Counted from the first letter of the stretch, positions 1 through 12,389 are shown. The stretch is 64,000 bases of DNA from Trichodelitschia bisporula (GCA_010356995.1 ML996698.1:802064-866063), one strand, 5' to 3'. Translations and numbers: made by a program. The notes: generated from the letters alone by a model not told the origin.

Positions 1-31
1 CCCCCGTATCACATTCCCCTCATTCTGCACA

Positions 32-1748
32 ATGTGCTTCTACTTCGACAAGCTTGACCTCGATGTATGCCCCGCGAAGCCATTCGCTTCTACATCCTCT
101 CTCTCGTTGTGCCCGCGTAGAGCGGACGGGCCCCGTGAGGCCGATGTAGAGCGGCCAGGAACCATTGTTCATACCAACTTCACCCTTGATAAGACGCTGA
201 CGCCCCTCACCCCACAGGACTTCAAGGACCTCTTCTCGACGCTCATGGTCAGTCTACCGCTGACACCGCACCGCGTACGCTTCCAACGCATCGACCACAC
301 CTTCACATCCGAAGAAGCGGTGACGAACCTGGGCTCGCTCAAGTTCTCGCAATCGAACCGCATGCCCGATCCCAAAGACCCATCCCGCATCGTCACCACC
401 ACCACAACCACCACCTTCTCCATGGCCAAGGAAATGGCCCGCTCCGTGTGCACCAAGTTCCTCGACGCGCGCTTCATCGAGAGCGTCGACGGCAAGAGCG
501 ATTTCTCATCCCGCAGCGCCGTCTGGCAGCTCACGCCCAAGGGCATGAACATCCTGCAGTCCTTTTGCCAGCGCAACGGCATCAACCAGCGGCACGTCTT
601 TGAGCTGCTCGCCTCGCCGCGCAACACCATGAACCTGGTGCTGCTGGAGCGCGAGCCTGACGGCGACAAAATCCACCGCGACCAAGCAACCATTGAAGTC
701 GTATTCCGGCGCTTCGCCGGCGCCGAGCCCAACGTGAAATACAGCACCGCGAACTCAGACTCAGACTCGCTCTCCGAGTACCAGACAGGCATGATAGGCG
801 TCAAAATGGCCAAGGAGCGTAAAATGGGCGACAAAACGCACCACAACACCTTCACGGGCAAGGCCTGCGTCGACTGGCTCATGGACTGCTGCACCGTCGT
901 CGACCGCCGCGAGACCCACGATCTGGCCCAGCTCTTCTGCGACTACGGCCTCATGCAGCCGATTGAAACCTTCGGCACCAGCGCGCCCACGCGCTTCTCA
1001 CCCCTCAAGAGCGCCATCTACGCCATCACCGAGAAAGGGCAGCGCGTTGCGGGCTGGATCGCCTCACCAAAGCCCCCTATGCAACTCAACGGTGACGCCT
1101 CCGCGCTCAACGGCCGGCCCCGCGAGGGCGCAACCCGCGACTCCAACACCGGGCGCATGACCATCATCATCCGCGACCCGGCACTGCGTCTCCTGTTCCG
1201 CGAATTCCTGCGCGACACCCACTGCGAGGAGAATCTATCCTTCTTCCTCGACGTCAAGGACTTCCTGGCCAACTACACGGCCGCGAAGAAAGAGTCCGCA
1301 ACGCCGCGCCTGGAAGTCATCCGCGAGACCCTGGCAGCAGCATACAGTCCGTCATCCCCCTTTCCTTCTCAAACCCTCAAGCTAATGTGACCCAGGCCTA
1401 TACAACGCCTTCCTCGCCCCGGGCTCCCCATGCGAACTCAACATCGACCACACCCTACGCACCTCCCTCGCCGCACGCATGACCCGCGCCGTCGGCGACG
1501 ACGAAGCCATGATCAAGTCCCTCGACGAAGTCGCCACGCTCTTCGACCAGGCGCAGAACTCAGTCTTCAAGCTCATGGCCAGCGTAAGCCCGGTTCCTCC
1601 CCTCACCAAACCTTACCCTGACTAACTCCCGCAGGACTCGGTCCCCAAGTTCATGCGCGAACAGAAGTATGCATCTATTATCCGTGAGCGTGGCCTGGAT
1701 GTTGCCCTTAGTGCGCCGCATATTGCCCCGCCGCAGACGGTCGATTAG
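32..1748 (+). CDS. flbA: FlbA-type regulator of G-protein signalling (DEP-DEP-RGS), 5' end uncertain
   Basis: This is an RGS protein that speeds GTP hydrolysis on a heterotrimeric G-alpha; in Aspergillus FlbA restrains FadA growth signalling and so permits conidiation. The sequence shows the fungal DEP region (NLGSLKFSQSNRMPDP, then a run of threonines and FSMAKEMAR), a second DEP domain around GKACVDWLMD, and a C-terminal RGS domain (LLFREFLRDTHCEENLSFF, then LYNAFLAPGSPCELNI). Two introns are clear, 1347-1395 and 1584-1634, and the stop is TAG at 1746-1748. A likely acceptor at 211-217 puts the conserved DFKDLFSTL segment at an exon start at 218; 218-1346, 1396-1583 and 1635-1748 add up to exactly 477 codons. 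The reading frame from ATG 32 also runs in, but its first 60 residues do not look like the family, so the true N-terminus probably lies in an exon left of the window. Confidence 0.88.
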
Positions 1749-3094
1749 CCTCCGCGCTAGGGGTCGAGTGGCGAGTGCGCGGTGCGGGCCGTCCCGTGCA
1801 CAGCAACTTTGCCACGCATCTTCTCTCCACGTGTGTTGGATGCCGGCTTTCCAGGTCGCCGCGTGCCCTCCGTGTTGCGCGGCGCCACTGCAGCGTCTTC
1901 CCCGTCCTCTGCCCTCGGCCTGGAGAATGGCGCTTTGGTCCCCTTCCCCTCCCGGGATGTGACGTTCCTTGTGTCGGTAGTATGCGGGCTTCGTCCTGCT
2001 AGGCTGGGGTGTTTTGTAAAAGGCAGGTGGGCAAGACGGTGGTTACCATGACGGGTGTTAGGTAGCGGGTAATAAGGAGGAAAAAGGGAGGGAGGGCATG
2101 AAGCTGCATATGCACCTAGACTGGCGTTTTCTTTTGGTTTCTGGAGGATCTATTGTACTGCACGTGCCACGTGCGCGGGAATATGTATGTGTTGGTTGTA
2201 GCGTGTAGGACTGTGCTGGATGGTTAGGATTACGGCTAGGGATGCGTATATAAAATGTCTTGGATGCGTGGATACTTGGTTTTTGTCGTGGAGTTTGGTC
2301 AATTGTGATTCTCCCCATTGTTAACATGCTGATCTGCCCCGCTAGACTGGCGAAGAAGAGCTCGTGGCGATTCGGCTGTGATCTCACGATCGGCGGATCT
2401 GAGCCAGGATACGGCACACAGGCATCACATCTGCGTCCGGCGAGCGGGAGGGATATGCCGCCACGTTCATGTTCCATATCTGGACAGTTAGGTCACAACC
2501 GCAATGCCACCATCGCGTTCAGCCTACCCGAAGGTACCCGGTGATCCACTGGAATTCGCTTGCGCTCTCACAACCAAGGGGATTCCCTCTCGGTTCGCGT
2601 ATTCCTCTTGCCGAGCAGCTGGAGCCGATAGGTTTGCGAAGTAGGCTTCTTACGCCACGAGGGGTCCGATTCCCACTTGCTGGTAGTGGGGATCATGCGC
2701 CGTGAGGCCGAGAGACTGCAGACACGAACCGAGAGCCTCATTCACTCCGCTTGCCTCGTCTCCCGGAATCGACATGTCTACAATAGAGGGCACGAAGAGA
2801 AGATCAGTATCCTCGCAAAATGCGGACCAAGTCCCCAGATAGTACTCCCGGACTTCACAACTCCCGCTCGAAGGCACTTGACCGTCCTTGCATCGCTCTG
2901 GAGCCTTGCTACGAGGCAGTTCACAGTCCGGGATGTCCGAGTGCCGTTGCCCGTGGCCGACCGTCAAATTCCGATGTTGGTCCGTTAAATGTTCATAATT
3001 TACCTCCCCCGTATAAACTCCGCCGACGTGCCTCGTTCCTGCCTCGTCTTACCCCTTTCCTGGAACCTGTACCACGAGGGGTTAGACTTCGCCC
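1749..3094. other. intergenic, no gene recognised
   Basis: No convincing exon is seen on either strand. A TATA-like stretch (GTATATAAAA) lies near 2246 but no open frame with coding character follows it. The open frames here are short, overlap on both strands and have no domain I recognise. Confidence 0.5.
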
Positions 3095-3265
3095 ACTCCA
3101 TGTGGGTAAGGAAGGAGCAAAGGAGGATTCTTGGCATCGTATATTTAAATCTCGACAGTCTCTTCTTCTCTTCCCCTCATCGTCTTTTACTTCAATCTTC
3201 AGTTTACACGGATGTTTTGCCTGTGTACGAACCTTGCTCCCATCACCATTATGGGGACCAGATCT
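3095..3265 (-). repeat. dispersed repeat family R1, copy 1
   Basis: Read on the minus strand this segment carries the R1 core: ACTGAAGATTGAAG, a purine run of GAGGAAGAGA type, CGAGATTTAAATA, CGATGCCAAG and CTCCTTTGCTCCTTCCTT. The same ordered blocks recur near 26990, 28830, 41740, 52050 and 54400, there on the plus strand. The TTTAAATA block is TATA-like. No coding frame or clear terminal repeat is visible, so the type of element (solo terminal repeat or MITE) is open. Confidence 0.65.
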
Positions 3266-3679
3266 CGCAAGGTAATATGTTTCGGCTGATGGGCGCTGGC
3301 GACGAACACCGCATTGGAAAGAGCTCGAGAGGCACATGCCTGATGTAACTACATAACCATACTCCTGCGTAGCGAATGTCAACAATCCGACAGCCTTGCC
3401 GGTCATCGTCCGGTCCCCACGGCTAGCCCAGACCGGACCTTGTGTACTATCAACATGGAGGGTGCGGGCGAAATGGTCCCGCACGGCATTGGGACACTCC
3501 TTGTTCGGGCCGCGCGTTTCTTCGGAATACGCCGTCAATACACCGGTCTTCCACACGGATACCCCTTCCTCAAAGAACCGTAAAGATTGACCCCCACCAA
3601 CTATCCCATCCGCCCAAATCTAGCAAAGAACAGACCCTCGTCAGCGCATAACAATCCAATCTCAACGCCAACTCAGCGC

Positions 3680-4162
3680 TCAATCACCACCTGGATCATT
3701 CACGTCTCCCCCGTCCGCGGCTCCCGGTGAGTCATCCACAGCGGCTACCGGAGGGTCGACGACATTATCTTCCCGCGTGGCCCTTGCCCGCATCCTCCTC
3801 AGCAACCCCATGGGTTTCGGTGCCTGATCTGCAGCCGTTGCCGGAGTGGATGTACCAGTATTTTCCTGGGAGGCCTTCGGGCTTGTGCGCATCTTCCTCA
3901 ACTTGTCCTTCACCTTCCTTCCGGCATCTCGGACCGTACGCTTTACAGCCACGAGGGCGTCTTTACCTTTCGCACGGGCATGACGCCATTTCTCTCTCAG
4001 GTGCCACGATTCTCGTGACGTGTACGGGTCGAGGTCTGCCCATGGCGTATTAGCCCACGAGTCGTCCGGCTCAGGAGCGGAAGGCCTGGCTGGAGGGAGG
4101 GGCTCGCCGATTCTTGTCCTGGGACGCTGGTGGAACTCGTCGACCAAATAGTTACGATACAT
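3680..4162 (-). CDS. hypothetical basic protein, 160 aa visible, probably with an upstream exon
   Basis: I do not recognise the family. From MYRNYLVDEF the frame is open for 160 residues. The middle is rich in charged residues (KWRHARAKGKDALVAVKR, then GRKVKDKLRKM), which suggests amphipathic helices, and the tail is Ala/Asp/Pro-rich and probably disordered. The frame is also open and protein-like upstream of the ATG (PPPFVKPPTRAIRPILNQ) back to an acceptor-like site near 4231, so one or more 5' exons probably exist up to about 4370. A GTAAGT donor lies near 4277, but the phases I tried do not join cleanly, so I give only the secure part. The gene is transcribed in the same direction as the next gene to the right. 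Confidence 0.5.
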   Translation of the reverse strand: MYRNYLVDEFHQRPRTRIGEPLPPARPSAPEPDDSWANTPWADLDPYTSRESWHLREKWRHARAKGKDALVAVKRTVRDAGRKVKDKLRKMRTSPKASQENTGTSTPATAADQAPKPMGLLRRMRARATREDNVVDPPVAAVDDSPGAADGGDVNDPGGD

Positions 4163-4728
4163 CGCGTGAGACTGGTTGAGGATGGGGCGGATGGCCCGGG
4201 TTGGGGGCTTAACGAAAGGGGGTGGTTGAACTGTACGGCATTAGTCTGATATTCGAAAGAGTTACTGGAGGAACTTACCGTGGGACACTGGAGGCTGTTA
4301 ATTTCTGCTGGATAGACTCGGGGTTCAATGGTGTCTGGTAGATGTTTCGCGGCGACTGTGGACAAGAATGGCGTTTGATGGAGTGAAGGATGATATGATG
4401 GATGGTATGAAGCTAGAAAATGATGGGTATGATACTGTTGAGCTTCATGTAGCGGGAGACGGTGCTGTTGTGTTGGTGATGGGTGTTAAAGAAGAGTCGG
4501 GATGGGGAACTGAGAGAGGGAGAGAGCAAATGCTCATGAAGAGGGAAAGAAGGGTACGATTATGGGAGAAGGAGCAACCGCCGCCCTCTCCACTAGCAAA
4601 GCCTCACGTCGACATCCACATCACGAACATCGCTCAACTCAAAGACCAAAACCCAATCCATTAAACCCGCATAACCCCCTAAGCCTCAATCCTCCACGGA
4701 GCACTTCCAGAGGACCACCTCCCAATCT

Positions 4729-5343
4729 CTACTTCTTCGCAGGCACCAAATCCTCCACAAACCCCTTCCACAACCTGCCCAATTCCTCCCTCACCGTCTC
4801 CCCCCCCTCCGCATTCACGGAAGTCACCTCCTTAACCTTCTGCACCACCCCCTCAAACGCCCCCCCATCACCAACATCCGCCATCCTTCTCGGCTGCTCA
4901 AAATGCGTCCCATCCGCACTCACCGTATGCACCTCCCCCCTCATCAACTGCCCCTCGCGCTCAAACACCGGCCCATCTATCCTCGCATAACTCGTCCCGC
5001 TCGAAAAATCCACAATCGGGACCCGCAAAGGCTGCGTCCCCGCCTCGATCACCACGTCGGGGAAGTACATGAAGTCGATGGTACTAGTGTCGCCGGGGGC
5101 TTTGGCGCTGCGGGAGGTGTTGAAGGTGCGGGAAGAGGGTTTGGAGGATGATGCGGCGGTGGCGTCGAGGTCCATGATGCTGGCTTTTTTGGCGTCGCGC
5201 GGGTTGGGGTTGGAGCGTTTGGTGAGGAGGTCGGAGGGGAAGGTTGTTGGGCCGGTCATGGACAGCGCGCGGGTTTGGATTGCGGGACCCGTGTGGGAGG
5301 GAAGCGTGCGGGCGAGGGCGCGTATTGAGCGTTGGGCTGCCAT
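4729..5343 (-). CDS. conserved-looking hypothetical protein, probably mitochondrial, 204 aa
   Basis: This is a single-exon gene of unknown function. I chose the ATG at 5343 because the product then begins MAAQRSIRALARTLPS, an Arg/Ser/Ala-rich stretch with no acidic residues that looks like a mitochondrial presequence; the longer open frame upstream (to 5556) reads like untranslated leader. The body has low-complexity Ser/Ala segments, then a compact region (FMYFPDVVIEAGTQPLRVP, later SYARIDGPVFEREGQLMRG) and ends FVEDLVPAKK. The region upstream of 5343 on this strand is AT-richer and promoter-like. The call as a gene rests on length, codon character and the plausible N-terminus; the function is open. 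Confidence 0.6.
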   Translation of the reverse strand: MAAQRSIRALARTLPSHTGPAIQTRALSMTGPTTFPSDLLTKRSNPNPRDAKKASIMDLDATAASSSKPSSRTFNTSRSAKAPGDTSTIDFMYFPDVVIEAGTQPLRVPIVDFSSGTSYARIDGPVFEREGQLMRGEVHTVSADGTHFEQPRRMADVGDGGAFEGVVQKVKEVTSVNAEGGETVREELGRLWKGFVEDLVPAKK

Positions 5344-5556
5344 TGTGTGTATGTATGTAGGAAGGACGAGAATCGACTCAAAGGATGGAAGATATACGAC
5401 GGAATGGGTGATTTGACGGCAAGATTGACAGCAGGATTGACGAAACGCAAGACGGTGAATTGCGAGATCAGGAGAGAGGGAATTGGGCAACAGACGCATC
5501 GGCGCCGGATTCAACCCGCCTTTATGCGACCAGCAAGCAGGGAATGTCGACCACAA

Positions 5557-7629
5557 GGACAGCCGCGCGGGCCTAACGCGCGCCCCCGGCTCCCCCGCCC
5601 AGCACGCCGGGGCGCCGCAGCGTCGGATCCCCTCCCCGCTCGGCGCCGCTCACTCACTTCCTCACTTATCCCCTGACCCATTCTCCCTCCTCCCTCCCTC
5701 GCTCACTTACTGGCAAGCAGAGTGAGCCTTGCAAAGCGGATGGACTCGGGATGCCATCGGAACCAAAATCCCGTTTATATGAAGACAGCCTGGACCCGGC
5801 TGGCCCCGCGATATGGAAAGGATGGATCCGGAACGCGGTGCGTGGGCCCGAGTGCGGGGCCTCGCGGCGATGGAATGGTGAGGGTGAAGACAGTGGCACC
5901 CCTGTACGCCCCCCTTGTGTACGGAGTAATGCTGCGATGGACACGCCTTCCGCTGCGGTGCCGCTCATTCACCGTCTCGCAGTCAGCGGGGGAGCAAGAG
6001 CAGAGCGGTATGCAGAGTATCAAGCCCGCATTGAGTCTTGCTGATCGCTTACCTCTCTCCTCGCCTCACCTTTCTCATCCATCCATTATCTCATGATCAC
6101 AACTCCACCCAATTACTCGGGAACCGTCGTCACTCCGTCATGCCACAATCCCTCCCCTCAACGCAGGCCCAAGCTCCTCAACCAACGCCCCGCGTCGGCC
6201 TAGCCAATAACCCCACGCATGCACGCAGGCCTAGCGCCAGTTCCCCGCAACGCCTGGACGGCGTTCGGTGATCGGGGCTGCTCCCACGCCTCCCCACCTA
6301 TCACCACTTAACTTCATTTTGTATACCCACCCACCCACTCCCCAATTCCCAATCATCTTAAAGCAATTGCCCTCCCTTACCAAGCCCACGATTGAAGTCC
6401 AGCGTCTGACACGAAGACCTTATCTTAAGGCCAGCCGCCAGGAGCAAACACGATCTTATGCTGACGAGCCCTACGGTCGGACCTGGGGGTGGATTACATA
6501 GATTTTTCATTCCCTTACTACTGCAGCACCAGTAAATCCACACCCCGGGACCGAAAGTTTACTAAACGTGCCACGTTCATTTCCGACTCTATACTATGTG
6601 ATTCAACATAGATTTTTTAAGTAATTCGTACGTAGTTTTCTATGTAATTCGCTCTCAGCTCCGACCGTAGGGGAGGGAAGGGGCGGTGTGCTCAACACCC
6701 TGACTGGGCCGTTGGGTTAAGCTTCGAACAACGCATTTAGCGGAGATGCGGTCTGCGGGTGGGTTTAGCGCAGGGGTGCTATTCGCTAGGGGGCGGAGGG
6801 GGCGGGCGGGCGGGGATATGGCGGCTTTGCTATTCATGGACTGGCGGTGCGTTGAGAGTTGAGAACTCGGGTTTAGCGTGTTGAGGCCTCGTGAAGTTGC
6901 CTTACCTCGTGTTGTGCTGATCAGGGTCGGGCTGGTAATTCTAGCTGCGTGTCAACGGCGACGCGTGGTGAGCGTGGTTGTTTGCGGCCTGCCGGGTATG
7001 GCCCCGGGATTCGGCGTCGGAGTTGCGGGCTCGGGCCCGGGCTTGTGGCTATCTCCGAGCGCAGGCCGGAGCCTTGCGGATGGGGGTCAACCTTGCGCGT
7101 GGGGGCTTTGGTGTACTCTCCGTACATGGCTGGGATCTCTGCTCGTCCTCTGCGAAGCTGGCAATGGCGGCTGGTCATCGTTGCTGTCTCCGTACGCTGG
7201 GGTTGAGGGTGCATCACGCTCGCAACCGGATACCTCCTCGGTCGTCATGCTATGCTGGCCGGACAGACGTAGATGGCTCGACCGATTGCCTTGATCTCCC
7301 ACGTGTTGAACCAGCTCGTTGGGCTAATGGCGGCAGGATATATGTACTCTGCGAGGGAGAATGCTGTTGATGAAGGGTTGAGAGCCGGGTCTGGGCTGGT
7401 AACGCGTTCTGAAGTATGGGATGAGCAAGCACGTACTCGAGGAAAATACAGTGGAGGTAGAACCTTTGACCTTCAGTGCTACGTTCGCTTCGCAATATAC
7501 CTTGCTGAACTATTGACAAGATGAAGTATTAGGTCCTCGATTCGGAGCAGGAATGAGAGAATGACATGTTGTGGACCGGGTGACCATAATAGCTCGTTTC
7601 TCACACTCCTCTTACACTCTCCTCGAGGC
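5557..7629. other. intergenic, no gene recognised
   Basis: About 2 kb with only short overlapping open frames on both strands, none with a domain or exon pattern I recognise. The part next to 5343 presumably holds the promoter of the minus-strand gene. Confidence 0.45.
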
Positions 7630-7990
7630 TATAGTGGGTGAAGGTAATGAAGGATGGATATCGTTAAGTGGTTGTTGGTTGTGAAGAAAGAAAATGCGGC
7701 GTCGTAACGAAGTTGAGGCCACCCGGTATGAGCGGTGGACTTTCGTCACTCCCCCCTCGGAACGCGACGCAGATGCACTCCGGCATCGGACGGTATGTTC
7801 TTGCCGACGCTAAATGCTCCTTCCATCTCCAAACTATCCCTGTCTGGCAGCACGAAATTACACGATGGACTCGATCAGGCGACAAGGCTGGAATGATGAG
7901 ACGCACCTGTACCCCATTCTCGTATCGTGACATCAACATCGACACAAGCTTCTTCAATATCCACCGCGCAGACATGAATCAGACCTGATG
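7630..7990 (-). repeat. dispersed repeat R2, copy 1 (inverted relative to copy 2)
   Basis: Read on the minus strand this matches 12390-12660 on the plus strand. Shared blocks in the same order are TTCCAGCCTTGTCGCCTG, GTGCCAGACAGGGATA (copy 2 GTGCCAGAGAGGGATA), ATGGAAGGAGCATTTAGCGT (copy 2 ATGGAAGAAGCATTCAACGT) and CCGCTCAT. The two copies have clearly diverged and contain no intact gene. Confidence 0.6.
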
Positions 7991-8096
7991 CCCAGATACG
8001 GATAGTAGGAAATGGCTACTCGGACCGAGCAGCCGAAGGAAAGCCGGAGCCGTCAGTAACCCATCTCGCCAACCACCTCATCCCCCCCCAACCCGC

Positions 8097-10527
8097 CTAT
8101 CTCTCCAACCTCAACAACCCCTCAACATACCTCCGCGCATCTAATCCAACGCCCATCCCCTCCGCCAACCTCGCCGGCCCCCAACCCGCAGCCGCATCCT
8201 TCCCACCCCCACCCCACCCCGCAAAAAGCCCACTACTCTTCCGTCCCCCCTGTGTGCCCTCCCTCGCCCTCCGCACAAGCACCGCCTCCCTTACCGCAGG
8301 TCTATCATCACCCTCCGCAGGCCCACCCTCCCCTTCCCCAGCCCCGCCTCCGCCCTCCCCAGCCCCGCCCTCCCCCGCCCCAATCCTCATCCACACAACC
8401 CACCACCCCCTCCCCGTCTTAACACTCCTCTCCAAAACACCCCCTGCCCCGCGCGCGACCTCAACCACAGCCGCATGGCATCCCAGCGCCTCTTGCCTGC
8501 TCCACCCCCCATCTACCACCAGTGTGCCAGGTAGGGGTATATTGGGTATACTACACCGCGTACCCAGCCCCACGGGGTCATAAAGAAGATCGAAGACCTG
8601 CTCCGTCCCGCCCACGCCCCCTTGCGCAGCCGCCATCCGCGCCGCGGCCCGCTCGGCGCTTGTGCTGGCTGCTAGGGGGGCGTGGAGCGGTGCGAAGAAC
8701 GCATGCAGGCTTTTGTAGAAGCTGGCGTAGCTGAGGGGGGGCGTGTGCGGGTCGAACAGGAAGGTGTATATGAAGGGGCGGTGGGCGTAGATGAGGACGC
8801 GGAGGCGGGAGCGCGGCCCACCCGGCGGGGAGGGGGTTGGGCGGGGAGTTGTTTGGCCGGATTCGAAGGGGGAGGGGGGGGATGGAGCTGTGGGAGCTTC
8901 TTGTGGGAGTTCGATATAGAGCGTGCGCACGGGAATGCGGGTGTTAGTGGAGGAATCGGAGTCGGACGCTGGGTCGGGGTCGGTGATGTTTTCGTCGAGG
9001 GGGCCTTTGAGGCCGATTACGAAGTGCCCGTTGTCTTCGAGGTGGAGCTGGGCTTGGAGGCGGGTGGCTAGTTCGTCGATGTCGGGCTCTGGGTTCGGGG
9101 GGACGGTTTGCATGGGTCGGTCGCTGGCGTCGTCGGTGTTATCGGCGCTTGAGGGCTTGTTTCCCCGCCCGGAGCCGTAGCCTAGGGTGAGGTACTTCAT
9201 CCAACCCTCTGACTCCTGAGGCTCGGCGGCGCGGCGGTCTTCCGCTGCGGAGATGGCGGATGCGAGCGAGTTTTCAGCCGCGGAGACGATGGGACGAGGG
9301 ATGCCGGGCGGGCTGGTGCCGGGCGGCGGAGATCTGAGGGTCGGGGTGGAGGTATCCGCGCTGCGCTTGTCGGCGCGCTCTTTGCCTTTGTCCAGCTTCG
9401 GTGCTTCGATTCGTTTCTTCGGCTTCCGCCTAGTAGAACCCGGGTTCTCCTTGACGCCGTATGCTTGCTCGCCGTATGCGTACACCCACTGCACCCAGTG
9501 CGATACATCCCTGAGCGAGTTGCGAGAAATAGCGCCCACGCCCGAGAATATAACACCATCGGCCGCCTGCACGGGCCGATCCGTCCCCATCCACGGCTCC
9601 GCATCCAGCGGCCGTTTACTCTTCGCATCCCTCGTCCCTTGCGCCCTCTGCGCCTCGGAGGGCTCGTCAAACCGCGCCACCACAAGATCGACCAGCCCCT
9701 CTGTCCTTTGTGCAAAATCCTCCAGCACCTCGCGCTCCCCGCTGCCCCATTCCTCCTCCCCGACTCCGACGCCTAGTTCGCCGCCTGCCGCGAGCTGCAG
9801 GCCCCCGTAGATATCGACGGCCGGATTACCGTGCAGGAGCACATCCCATGTCCCGGCGAAGCGGTTCCAGAAGCGCTCGAGCAGGTTGCAGAATTTGGGG
9901 CGCGGGTGGCGCGAGTACATGCTGTAGAGGGAGGTGCCGTTGTGCAGGAGGAAGATGGAGTGGGCGCGGAGGAGCTGTTGGAGGAGGAGGGGTGGGGGGC
10001 TGACTTCGCGCGCTGAGTACTCGATTGTGGGAGCAGTCGGTTCGGCGCTTTTTGTGGGAGTGGAAGCTGGGACGGGGATGCGCGTGAGGTCGATGGACTG
10101 CTGCTGTTAGAAGGTGCGTGAAGTGCTGAATGGGTTGGGCTGGCATACCGCGATGATCCACCACCCGCTCTCGAGTTCGTGCATCACGATGCGTGACTTC
10201 TCTGTGTCTATGGAGTCTACGGCCCGACCATTGGAGAAACCCCTGATCCCGTCAGTTCATATCTCCACGGCTCACAGCAACAGACCTCGCGAAGCCAACC
10301 ATGCCCTGCGCCAGGCCGATCTGCCTCAACCTCTCGTTCTCCTCCTCCTGCAGCTGGCGCTCCAGCTCCTCATTCTTCTTCGCAGCAGTGCGACGCCGGA
10401 GTCGCGTCGTGCGGTCATAGTAGTAGACGATCTGGTCCCGGAACGTTTCGTCTGTAGGGCCGAGGGCGGGGTTGTAGATGGCGAGAAAGGCGAGTTGCGC
10501 GGGGACGACGCGGGCTTCGGAGGCCAT
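8097..10527 (-). CDS. CCZ1: vacuolar fusion protein CCZ1 homolog, ~780 aa, three exons
   Basis: Ccz1 pairs with Mon1 to form the guanine-nucleotide exchange factor for the Rab7-type GTPase Ypt7, driving late-endosome and autophagosome fusion with the vacuole. Exon 1 (10527-10286) encodes the N-terminal longin-type start (VPAQLAFLAIYNPALGPTDE, then DQIVYYYD). Exon 2 (10242-10149) gives GFSNGRAVDSIDTEKSRIV and HELESGWWII. Exon 3 starts at 10103, or three or six bases later because CAG is repeated at the acceptor, and runs to the stop at 8097. It carries the signature FWNRFAGTWDVLLHGNPA and YGGLQLAAGGELGVGVGEEE. Splice phases are exact (336 + 2007 nt). Long Pro/Ser-rich and Gly-rich linkers lie in the C-terminal half. 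The gene diverges from FMT1. Confidence 0.93.
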
Positions 10528-10848
10528 GTTTGGAGGTGCTTCTAGCTTGCCATGAGGTAGTGGGTTAGGAAAGACATGCGCAGCTCGAAGATATTCGCAT
10601 TTGTTCGGATTGTAGGGAGTGATAGGAGTGTTTATGTTGCTGTTGCTGTTGTATCAAGTGTTTATGCAAAGCTTAGGTGCGAGCTGCACAGGCTGTGGAG
10701 ACGTCCCCGCTTTCTACCCTGCACAGATCGATGCCGCACCACACCTCCGATCCGCCGCCGACATCACTGCAAGCGCGTGCATGCTGGGCACCGACCGCGA
10801 CACACTCTAAAAAACTTCACTCTCCCACTCCACCTCCGAACTCCCCGC
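10528..10848. promoter_or_regulatory. shared divergent promoter between CCZ1 and FMT1
   Basis: The start codons of CCZ1 (minus, 10527) and the formyltransferase gene (plus, 10849) are 321 bp apart with no gene between them, so the promoters of both housekeeping genes must lie here. The right part is rich in CT tracts and has no strong TATA box. Confidence 0.6.
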
Positions 10849-12050
10849 ATGAATTCAATATCGCGTCTACGCGCATCAGCATGGCACCAATTGCAATGTC
10901 GACCACAATGCCGCCTCTCCTCCTCCGCCCGCATCTCCAAACCCCTCCGCATTCTCTTCTGCGGCTCCGACGAATTCAGCACCCCCTCCCTCCTCGCCCT
11001 ACACAAAGAACACCAGATCAATCCAGGACTGGTCGAGCACCTTGAAGTCGCCTGCCGCCCCCCAAAGCGCGTAGGCACCGGCCTCAAGACCCTCCGCTCA
11101 GGTGCCCCTCCCCTCCCTACCCATCTCCAACTAGAGCTAACCCCACAGTTGCCGTCGACACCCTAGCAAACTCCCTCTCCCTCCCCATCCACCACGTCGA
11201 CAACGTAAACGACATCCTCCTCCCCCCAGGCGTAAACCTCATTGTCACCGTCTCCTTCGGCCTCCTCATCCCGCACCGCGTCCTCAAAGACACCGAGTAC
11301 GGCGGGCTTAACATCCACCCCTCCCTGCTGCCGGATCTCCGCGGCGGCGCCCCACTGCACCACGTTCTCCTGAAGCGGAGGCGGTTTACCGGCGTGAGTC
11401 TGCAGACGCTCCATCCCAGCCGCTTTGACCACGGGACCGTCATTGCGCAGACGCCGGAGCCGTGGATTCCGGTCCCGGAGAAAGGAACGCCGGGCGAGCT
11501 GCTGGCCATGCTGGCGCCGCTGGGGGCAGATATGCTGGTGCAGGCGTTGCGGGACGGACTACATGTGCCCCCAGTGCAGCCGCTTAAATTCGACGCGCGC
11601 ATGCTGGACCGCATGACAGACGGGTACGGCCCGGCGTGGGCGCCGCAAGTCGAAAAAGCGGACTCGTGTGTCAACTGGAAGAGCATGCCATCATCGCAAG
11701 TAGAGCTTCTGGCGCGGGTGTTTGGCCAAGTGTGGGACGGGGAGACGTGGGCGCGGTACCACGAGATGGCGGGCTGGAGCGCGGATGGTCCGCGGAGGCG
11801 GATGATATATGAGGATGTGAAGGTAGGGGAGGGGGAGCCGCCTGAGGGGTTGGAGCCGGGGGATTTGTTTGAGTTGCCGGGAGAGAGGGTTGGGGTTAGG
11901 ACGGTGGATGGGTATGTGGTTGTTGGGAGGAGTACGGTGGGGGGGAGTAAGGCTGGGGCTGGGAATAGGCAGTTGTTGTTGAAGATGCGGGTGGCGAAGA
12001 CGAGGGCGGAGGAGTTAGCTGCGAACTCCGATGCGACCGAAGCATCATGA
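10849..12050 (+). CDS. FMT1: methionyl-tRNA formyltransferase, mitochondrial, 384 aa
   Basis: The enzyme transfers a formyl group from 10-formyl-tetrahydrofolate to initiator Met-tRNA for mitochondrial translation. Exon 1 is 10849-11101, the intron 11102-11148 (47 nt), exon 2 11149-12050; the joined frame is exactly 385 codons. The first 30 residues (MNSISRLRASAWHQL, then CRLSSSARIS) look like a mitochondrial presequence. The catalytic domain starts LRILFCGSDEFSTPSLLAL and contains the family signature NIHPSLLPDLRGGAPLHH with the catalytic Asn and His. The matching Asp lies in RFDHGTVIAQ. A C-terminal OB-like domain follows (ADSCVNWKSM and later LLKMRVAKT). It is close to family length and intact. 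Confidence 0.92.
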
Positions 12051-12389
12051 TCCCCTTCAGCGGGCCCGGAGCAGAGGCGCCGGCGCAAATGGGCTCTATG
12101 AAAGGCTCATTGTTACGGGCTGGAGGGTACTGCCTTCGGTACCCAACTGGTGGTAAAGCAACCACCTTCGTGGTCGGATGGCTTGTCAGGTCGACCTATG
12201 TATGAAATCTACCCTCTGGACTTGAAGCATGGTGAGACTGTCTCCGTTTATTGGAGCCCCTCTGTCATTCTCCCCGCTAACACAGCCAAAGTTTCCACAA
12301 AGCTTTCGCGCTGCTTGTCATGCATGATGTCCCAGTTATCAACATCTGCTACCCTCTATCTAACAGCTCTATATTTCCCTCTATGGCGA

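Noticed and set aside
169-894. Long minus-strand open frame opposite the RGS gene
   Set aside because: It is the shadow of a GC-rich coding exon; the plus strand has the domain motifs and splice sites.
3997-4365. Alternative 122-aa minus-strand frame reading through the putative intron at about 4231-4278
   Set aside because: Its product is Ser/Pro-rich noise, whereas the frame ending at 3680 has helix-like charged segments; kept only as an uncertainty about the 5' exon.
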